A DNA stretch of 64,000 nt, taken from the NCBI RefSeq assembly GCF_900155685.1, contig NZ_LT732548.1, positions 2,872,294 through 2,936,293 on the forward strand. Reading direction: 5' to 3'. The position numbers were made by a program, and so were the translations under genes. This DNA comes from Paenibacillus bouchesdurhonensis. Lineage in GTDB: Bacteria; Bacillota; Bacilli; Paenibacillales; Paenibacillaceae. The notes beneath the pieces were generated by a model that was given only the letters and a program-made list of their open reading frames with translations, ran no database searches and was not told the origin of the DNA. Positions 54,101-63,100 of the stretch are shown here, piece by piece; position 1 is the stretch's first letter; each line of letters begins with the position of its first letter.

Positions 54101-57100
54101 GCCACTGTAAGGATGGAAACCAAGGAACGCACGAAATCCAAGCAATTGGAGGCTATCCAACAATATTTAATCCAGTCGCTTGCTGATTTGCTCAAAGTAA
54201 GCGCGAGCAGAATTGAGCTGGACAAGTCGTTTCCAAACTATGGCCTTGATTCGTTCCTCTCTTTGAAGTGGATGTCGGTGCTGGAAAGCGAATTTGGCAA
54301 TCTGCCCAAAACGATTCTTTTTGAGCATTTCGATATTGTCAAGTTAAGTCATTTCCTGCAAGACCATTGTCCAGACAAGTTTGCTCCAGTTGACGATTCC
54401 AGTTTAGAGGATCCCTGCGAGATTGAGTCTCAGTCAGTTATACTGGAAACCGAACAAAATCGACAACAGCAGGCGATGCTGATCAGTGAGCAAGATTTGC
54501 CTATGTATCCGGATGAGAAAAATTACATTGACAATATTATCGCTTGCTATGGGATGGAAGGCTTGGCGATAGCGCGAAAGGATATAGCTCCGCAAATATT
54601 TGTTGGCGCTAATCGTAAGAGCTTCTTCTATGTAGCCGAGAGAAATGGAATTGTCTTGGCCTTTCTGTATCACGGGCAAGAGGCGGGGCTTAGTGAACTC
54701 GCCCATGAACTCACTGAGTATGTTAACCGATCTGGCAAGCAAGTAGTTTTTCTATTGGAACAAAGGCTAGAAGCGATCAAGGATAGACCAATCGGGGCTG
54801 TGGAGATTGGTGTGCTCCAACGCTTGGAACGGCTTCCGCTGGATTTGAAAGGGAAGAAGTACAGGCATTTGCGCTATGCGATATCCAATTTTGAGAAATC
54901 AGGCGATTGCCGAGTCGAAGAATACCAAATGCATAGTGACTTTGAAATAGATCGTCGCATTGTTTCCATCATTGATGCATGGAGCAGCACAAAGCAAATG
55001 GTGAATCCGTATATCAATAAGGTGAGGGAGCAAATTACTACCCGGAGCTTCCCAAGTATGTATCGTTGCTTCCTTACTTATCTTAACCACGAGCTCGTAA
55101 ATATTGTGATTATTACACCTGTACCTTCTCGTGGAGGTTATTTAATGGATTTGGAGTTTTATCCAGCTACGATGCCCCTAGGTGGACTGGAGTATGCAAT
55201 CCTCCATATTTATAAGCAGCTTCTTAAGGAAGGGGCTACTTTTTTGAGTCTCGGGGCTACCTTTGGTGTAGCGAGTGCCCCGGAAGCAAATTCAGATTCG
55301 CTTTGGGAAGAAGGCTTGTCTGAACTGTGGGAGCAAGGCATATTTAACGGAAGCGGCAACTATCAATTCAAAAACAAGTTCAGAACAGAGAACTGTCCGC
55401 TATACTTGCAACGGTTTACGGATACGGCACCGCCTAGTATCCTCGATATAATTATGTTCATCGCTAATCCCGTAGGCGTATCAGAGTCCATCCAAGCAAT
55501 CGACGATGAAGTGCTGGCACGATACGATTACAATACTTTATTTGTACCGCATGACAAGGTGGCTTATGATTTGCTTACAGATTCTTGGTCTGAGCTTCCT
55601 TGGACTAGTAACCAGGCAGTGAAGAATCAAACTCAGGTTAAATCATGTACAGAGGCAGAGCTCATTCAGCGCTTGAGGGATTACTTCCCTTTCCCATATG
55701 TTTTGCCGGTTTCTTCCGGCCGCGAAGCAGAGGGGCTGTTGTTTGGCGCACTGCCGAAGACCAAGCCAATGATTGCTCAGAACATAATGTTCCCTACAAC
55801 CGTGCATCACCAAGTGGAGAATGGCTTCCACCCTATAGAAATTCCGGTTACACCCATATCTGCATTGGAGGGGGCGGCAGACAGGGCTCATCTGGATCTT
55901 GGTCGTTTGCAAGAATTGCTTCATGCAGGCAATACAGCCTACGTCGCTGTGGAAATTGAGAACAATGCTGCCGGCGGGGCAGCGGTCACCTTGGAGCATC
56001 TAAAGGAAATTCGCAGTCTATGCGACAAAACCCACACTTCCTTAATCCTGGATGCCACTCGAGTGTTGGAAAATGCTCTTATGGCAACAAAGCAGGGTTT
56101 GACGCCGACAAGCGATTGGGCTCCGGCATTAGAAGCTGCACAGCAAATGCTAAAACTGGCTGATTATGTGGTCGCCAGCTTAACGAAAGACTATGGAAGC
56201 CCAATTGGCGGCATAGTGGCTGTTCGCGATGAGGAAACCTTCGAGAAGATGGCCCAGCGGGCTGCCGCTGAAAATCATAGCCTGACTGAAGCCGAGAGGA
56301 TCATGCTGCATCGCGCACTTTCGGATACAAATAAAGTAGTGGATCAGGCAGCGAAGAGAGTGGAGCTTGTTCAAAAATTAGGGATGCAGTTAAAGTCTAT
56401 ATTGCCTATCGTTTTCCCGATCGGCGGTCATTGCTTGCTGATTGATGTGAAGCAAATAAAAGGTTTGGCGGAGGTGAACTATCCCGCACAAGCCTTTTTG
56501 AATTGGCTGTACTTAACAACAGGAATACGGGGAGGCGTTCATTGCGGCGGTACTGTGCCAAGACAAGCCAATCAACTGGTTCGTTTAGCTATTCCTGTAG
56601 GTATGAGCGAGCAGGAGATTCAGGATATCGCGGATCGGCTGATTAGGGCATGGGTTCAAGAAAAAAACTGGAGGGATCTAGAGGCCATCCATGAAGATTC
56701 GGGTATGTATGGCGTCGCCAAGAACCGTTATCGCTTAAGAGCTTCGGCTCATACGGAGGCCTCCTCCAAGCCGTTTGAAGCACAACGCACAGCGGAAGGG
56801 CCAGCTGCCGACAAAGAGGACGATGCGCATCTAGTCGCCATTATAGGAATGAGCGGACGTTATCCCCAAGCAGACAATTTGGAGCAGTTCTGGACGAACC
56901 TGGTCAATGGCCAGGATGCGATTAGTGAAATTCAAGGGGATCGCTGGAAACTGGAGCTTTTTTACGATGTGGATAAGAAGAAAGTTGGAGCGAATCCATG
57001 CAAATGGGGAGGCTTTCTCCAGAATGTCGATCAATTCGATCCGCAATTTTTCCAAATCACTCCGGTTGAAGCAGAGAAGATGGATCCGCAGCAGCGGCTG

Positions 57101-60100
57101 TTTCTCCAGACCGCCTGGCATGCCGTAGAAGATGCGGGTTATGCGCTAAGCGATCTGTTGAAGCAAACAAACCATAATGTCGGTGTCTTTGCCGGTGCGA
57201 CTTGGTCGGAATACAGCTATTTAGCTGATGCAGATCAAGGGTTTTATCCGGAGGTGAACCTGGGCTCCATTGCGACACGGGTCGCTTATCACCTGGGCTT
57301 CCAAGGCCCCGTCATGACCGTGGATACACACTGCTCTTCATCGTTGTCGGCCATCTATCTTGCCTATGAATCTATCAAAAATGGCACTTGCAAAGCGGCT
57401 ATTGCCGGTGGGGTCAACTTATCCCTGCATCCAAATAAATACCAGTTTGCTAAATACTTTTTGTCTCCGACGGGCAGATGCCACAGTTTTGGGGCGAACG
57501 GGGACGGTTACGTTCCGGGAGAAGGCGTAGGCGCTATCTTGTTAAAGCCGCTTAAGGATGCCGTGGCGGCGAAGGATCACATTTACGGTGTTATTCGTTC
57601 AGTGCGGATGCGTCACGCGGGCAAGACTGCCGGGGTTCACGTTCCGAACCCGAAGAGCCAGGCTGAGTTAATTCAAGAAACGTTGGAGCAAGCTCGCATT
57701 CATCCAGAGACTTTAAGCTATGTGGAAGCGCATGGAACGGGGACGGATTTGGGGGATCCGATTGAGATTGAAGGACTCACCCAAGCGTTTCGCCAATTTA
57801 CAGATAAGAAGCAATATTGCGCCATTGGATCAGTCAAATCAAACATTGGCCATGCGGAGGCGGCGGCCGGTATCTCGCAAATGACGAAAGTGCTGCTTCA
57901 ATTCAAGCATAAGAAGCTGGTTCCGTCTTTGCATTCGAAGGCGCTTAATCCGAACATCGACTTTACGAATACGCCCTTCTACGTTCAGCAAGAGGTTAGC
58001 GATTGGCTCTTGCCAAAATTCGATTCGCAGCCTAGACGAGCGGCTATCAGCTCCTTTGGAGCGGGCGGAGTGAACTGCCATTGTATCGTGGAGGAATATA
58101 CGTCAAAGGCATTAAGCACATCTGTAGTGAATGAAGTAAATCAACAGCGGGTATTTCCGTTGTCCGCCAAGAGCAAGACTGCTTTAGCGGAATATGTGAA
58201 AGCTTTGCTCGGGTATATAAAGCAGGCGGGACAAGATGCTGCTCTAACAGATATCGCTTACACGCTACAGATTGGAAGGGAAGCCTTTAACGAACGGATC
58301 GTTTTTATCGCCTCAAGCCATGGAGAGCTAGCGGATCTCTGCTCTTGTTATCTGGACGGAGGGAAGAATGCTCAAATGGTTGTTGGTTCACGTTCAAGTA
58401 AGGGACGAACATCAGATGCTCCTGTATTGATTTCAGGGGAGACGATCGAGCGTGCTGCTTCCTTGTGGTGCGAGGGAGGCGCAGTGAATTGGCAGGAATG
58501 CAAGGGATTTGAAGCGGGAAGACGGATTTCGCTGCCAGTGTACCCATTTGCGAAAGAGCGCTATTGGGCTCCTGGCACAACAACTACTGCCGGGGAAGCT
58601 AAAAATATGTTCCTAACCGATGAAGCCATAACAGCTGACCCGGGATCAAGCAACGACAGTGTTGTGTATTACCGTAGAGCCTTGACTCCCTTGGAGACAC
58701 CATTGAACCGCAACCAGCAAAAAACAAACACTCTCGTAATTGTCTTTGCAAACGATCCGGATTGGGTTCAACAGCTAAAACGAGAAGGCTATACCCCGAT
58801 CCTAGTCTCGAAGGGAAAACACTTTGAGCGCCATGCGCCGGATCGTTTTATTATCGATCCTTATGTTTTAGCGCATTATGAGGCAGTCTGGAGTTCGCTT
58901 TTTACAGAAGATTCAGGAGCGAACGCCCAAGTGCTTTATTTATGGGGCAATGAAGCTAAGGAGCAAGAATGGGAGCGCTATACCAAGGAGTTGATACATC
59001 CTCTGCTGCCTCTTTGCACTTCCTTGAATAAGCATGCTTTAAAGAAGCCGATATCTATGGTTTACGGGTATGTATCGGATGACAGTGAAACAAATCTGTT
59101 TCAGCATGCGTTAGAGGCATTCTTCAAAACCATTCATCTTGAAAACCATCATTTGCGATTTAAATTGGTAGATATAGATGAAAGGACAAGTTTTGAGAGA
59201 AATGTAATAGAAGAACTGCAAGATGATATTGAGAACGTACAAGTCGTCAAATATCGCAAACAGCGGCGGTACACTTCATATTATGAGGAGTTCCAAGCGG
59301 ATACAAAGCTTCGAAGTGAAGACGGGGTTCTTCGTACAGCTGGCGTGTATATTGTTACTGGAGGCATTGGTGGAGTCGGATATTTAATTAGTCAATTTTT
59401 AGCTTCTACCAAGCAAGCAAGACTAGTACTGACAGGAAGGACTCCAAACGACGCCAACATCGATAATAAGATTGCGGAGCTAAGACGATTAGGCGCCTCA
59501 GCCATCTACATGCAGACTGACGTATCTCGACGGGAGGAAGTGCAGAGCCTTATACTCGCAGTAAAGCAAGCCTATGGAGAAATTCATGGCATACTTCATT
59601 GTGCAGGAGTATTGCGCGATGCGTACTTTATACAAAAAACCCCTGAACAATTCGACGAGGTTGCAGCGGTTAAAATACTCGGTACGGTTTATTTGGATGA
59701 ATACACTTCGAACGAGCCGCTCGATCTGTTTTGTTTGTTCTCTTCCTTATCATCTGTGTCAGGGAATATAGGGCAATGCGATTATTCGTTTAGTAATAGC
59801 TTTATGGATCAATATGCCGGCTATCGCGAGCGCTTACGTCAACAAAATCAACGTTATGGACAAAGCGTTTCATTGAATTGGCCCCTTTGGGAAGATGGCG
59901 GTATGCGTATTCCTGAGACAAAGAAGGCTCTTCTATATGAGCAGACAGGGCTAAGGGGGTTGTCTACAGAGGCGGGGATTGAGGCTTTTGTACAAGCAAT
60001 TCACTCCGGATACAACCAAGTGCTTGTCACAGTGGGAGATCGGGAGATGATCAAGCACACGCTGCTTGGAGGCATGCAAAAGATGGAGCTTGAAGCGGAT

Positions 60101-63100
60101 GCAGAAATACTCCAGAGCCCTTCTAATGAATCAGAGGAGGCGGAAGCATTCATTTGCGATCTGATTAAAGGCTGGATCGTGCAATGCACCAAGCTTCCAG
60201 ATTACAGAATTGATATCCATACCCGCTTTGAAGAATATGGGCTGGATTCGATCATGATTGAGCATTTGATTGGCGAGCTGGAGCAGTATTTTGGTAAAAT
60301 TTCACCTACTTTATTATTTGAATATCAGACCATTGCGGAGCTGGCGCAATTTTTGGCAGCCAGTCGACCCGAAGCGCTTCGAAACCATTTCAAGAGCAGC
60401 AGTTCAGTAAATGTTGGTACAGAAAATGTGCCAGTTGTGGCTTCTGCCGCCCAAGAAATTGCAGTTGCCGATCCAGAGGAGGCTGCAGGTAAAGAATCAG
60501 AAGAAATCGCGATCATCGGAGTCAGCGGAGCGTATCCTAAAGCCGGCAATCTGGAAGCGTTTTGGACGAATCTTGAGCAGGGCATAGATTGTGTAACCGA
60601 GGTTCCCCAGGAACGATGGGATTGGCGGGACTACTACGATCAGGATCCAACCCAAGCAAGCAACGGGAAGATCTATTGCAAATGGGGAGGATTCTTGGAC
60701 GATGTTGACCGTTTTGATCCTCTGTTGTTTCAAATATCGCCTAAAGAAGCTGAGACGATGGATCCTCAGGAGCGCCTATTCCTTCAATGCGTTTGGGACT
60801 TAATGGAGCATAATGGCTATACAAGAGAGGGGCTGGCCAAGAAGCTTCCGAGAGATAAGGGAGCTGATGTCGGAGTTTATGTGGGGGTTACCACAAACAG
60901 CTATCAACTGCTCGGCCATGAACAATGGGAGAAGGGGAGCTCTATCGTTCCGACTTCCCTCCCTTGGTCGATACCGAATCGGGTGTCTTATTTTTATAAT
61001 TTTAACGGCCCGAGCATTCCAGTAGACACGGCCTGCTCGTCCTCTTTGGTTGCCATTCATATGGCCTGCGAAAGCCTTAGAAACAAGGAGTGCAAAATGG
61101 CCATAGCGGGCGGAGTCAATCTTTATTTCCATCCGTCCAAATATTTGGCGATGTGCCAGCTTGGAATGCTTTCAAAGACAGGCAAATGCCATGCGTTTGG
61201 CGATCAAGCAGACGGTTTTGTGCCTGGCGAGGGGATCGGCGCTGTGCTGCTTAAGCCGCTGAAACAGGCGGAAGAAGACGGTGACGAGATCTGGGGAATT
61301 ATTAAAGGAACGTCGATCAATCACGGGGGGCGAACGAACGGATACAAAGTTCCAAGTCCGCACTCTCAAGCGATGCTCATCAAAAAGGCTATAGAGCAAG
61401 CACAAATAGACCCTTCGACGATTAATTATCTTGAAGCTCATGGAACAGGTACGAGTCTGGGGGATCCTATTGAAATAGAAGGATTGACTCAAGCCTACCG
61501 AGAGTATTCCGTTGATCATCAATATTGCTCTATCGGTTCAGTCAAATCCAACATCGGACATGCTGAATCAGCCGCAGGCATTGCTAGTCTCACTAAGGTA
61601 CTGCTCCAAATGAAGCATAAAAAGCTTGTACCGTCCTTGCATGCCAATCAGTTGAACAAACATATTGCTTTTGAAGATACGCCTTTCAAGGTACAAACTG
61701 AAAGCGAGACATGGCACCCAGTACGAGAGGGTCAGCCGTTGCGGGCCGCTATCAGCTCCTTTGGGGCTGGAGGAGTGAATGCACATTTGATTCTGGAGAG
61801 CTATGCGGCCTCTAAAGAAAAATACAAACCCATCGAAAGCGATCTGTCTCGCGGAGAGGAGAGTATGAAGCCAGAGCATATATTTATTTATTCCGCGCGA
61901 AATAAAGAGCGGCTGGATGCGCTGCTAGAGCAACACCTGGATTGGCTATGCATGCAGCCGTCTGGCGAGGTTAGCTTAGAGGACTTATCGTATACGCTTC
62001 TATGTAGCCGAGAGGAAATGGAAGAGCGTATAGCATTCGTCGCCTTCAGTCAAGAATCGCTGAAAGAATCGCTTCGCTCCCACTTGAACGGCTGGTCACT
62101 GCCAATCGGGTGCGCAGTTTTTGCTGGGAATAAACATGATCGAAATAAGCAAGAGCACCCATTAAGCGACAGACGCCGCAAGGAGTTAATAAGGAGCCTG
62201 CTCTTGAATCACGAGCTAAAACAAGCCGCTGCGTTTTGGGTTGCCGGGGAGACATTAGATTGGTCGGTATTGTTTGAAGGCCGTAAACCCCGAAAACAGA
62301 GCTTGCCTACTTATGTGCCGGCACGTGATAGCTACTGGGTTACGCCAAAGGAGAAGCAGCCATTGCTCTGCCTTACAGCCGATTGGATTGCTTGTGATGT
62401 ACCCAGTGGCGAATCTTCTGCTGTAAGTCGCTCGGAGCACCACATTATGCTGGTAGGAACGAAAGCGCAGGCGCGTTACTGGCCCGTGTTCGAGCAGCAT
62501 TATGAGAGTAGTCGTATCACGAAAGTGTATTTAAGCAATCGCAATTATTGCGTCAATCCGAATCATTTTGAAGTGGACATTACTATGGGGGAGCCTGATT
62601 TTTCTATCGTGGCTACGCCGCAGGCTGTAGATACGATCTACTTTATGGGCGGTATGAGTGACGAAGTAAATTCAGGCTCCATGGAGCAAACTTACGAGCA
62701 AAAGCACAATGAAGGCGCCTTGGCCTTGATCGGCTTGATTAAGGTATTTCATGACAGCTGCACTTTAAAGGTGGTTACAAGCGGCAGTATGCCGGTGCCC
62801 GGTTACGAATTCTGCTTTGATAATATCCACGCCTCTGCGATAGCGGGAATAACCAAAACTATTCCGTTAGAGTTTCCTGCGGTAAATGTGATGCACATAG
62901 ACCTTCAGTTTGCTCATAATGATATTCGCACTGAATCGGAGACGACCGAAGAGTTATTAACTGCGATGAAGGAAACTTATAATGCGGATTATCCTTATGT
63001 TGCTTACCGCAGTGGGAAGCGTTATCGGCGAGCGCTGATTAAAGCTGAATTGGGCAAGCAAGAGGCATTTGAGCCTGTGATTAAAGCGCACGGGACTTAT

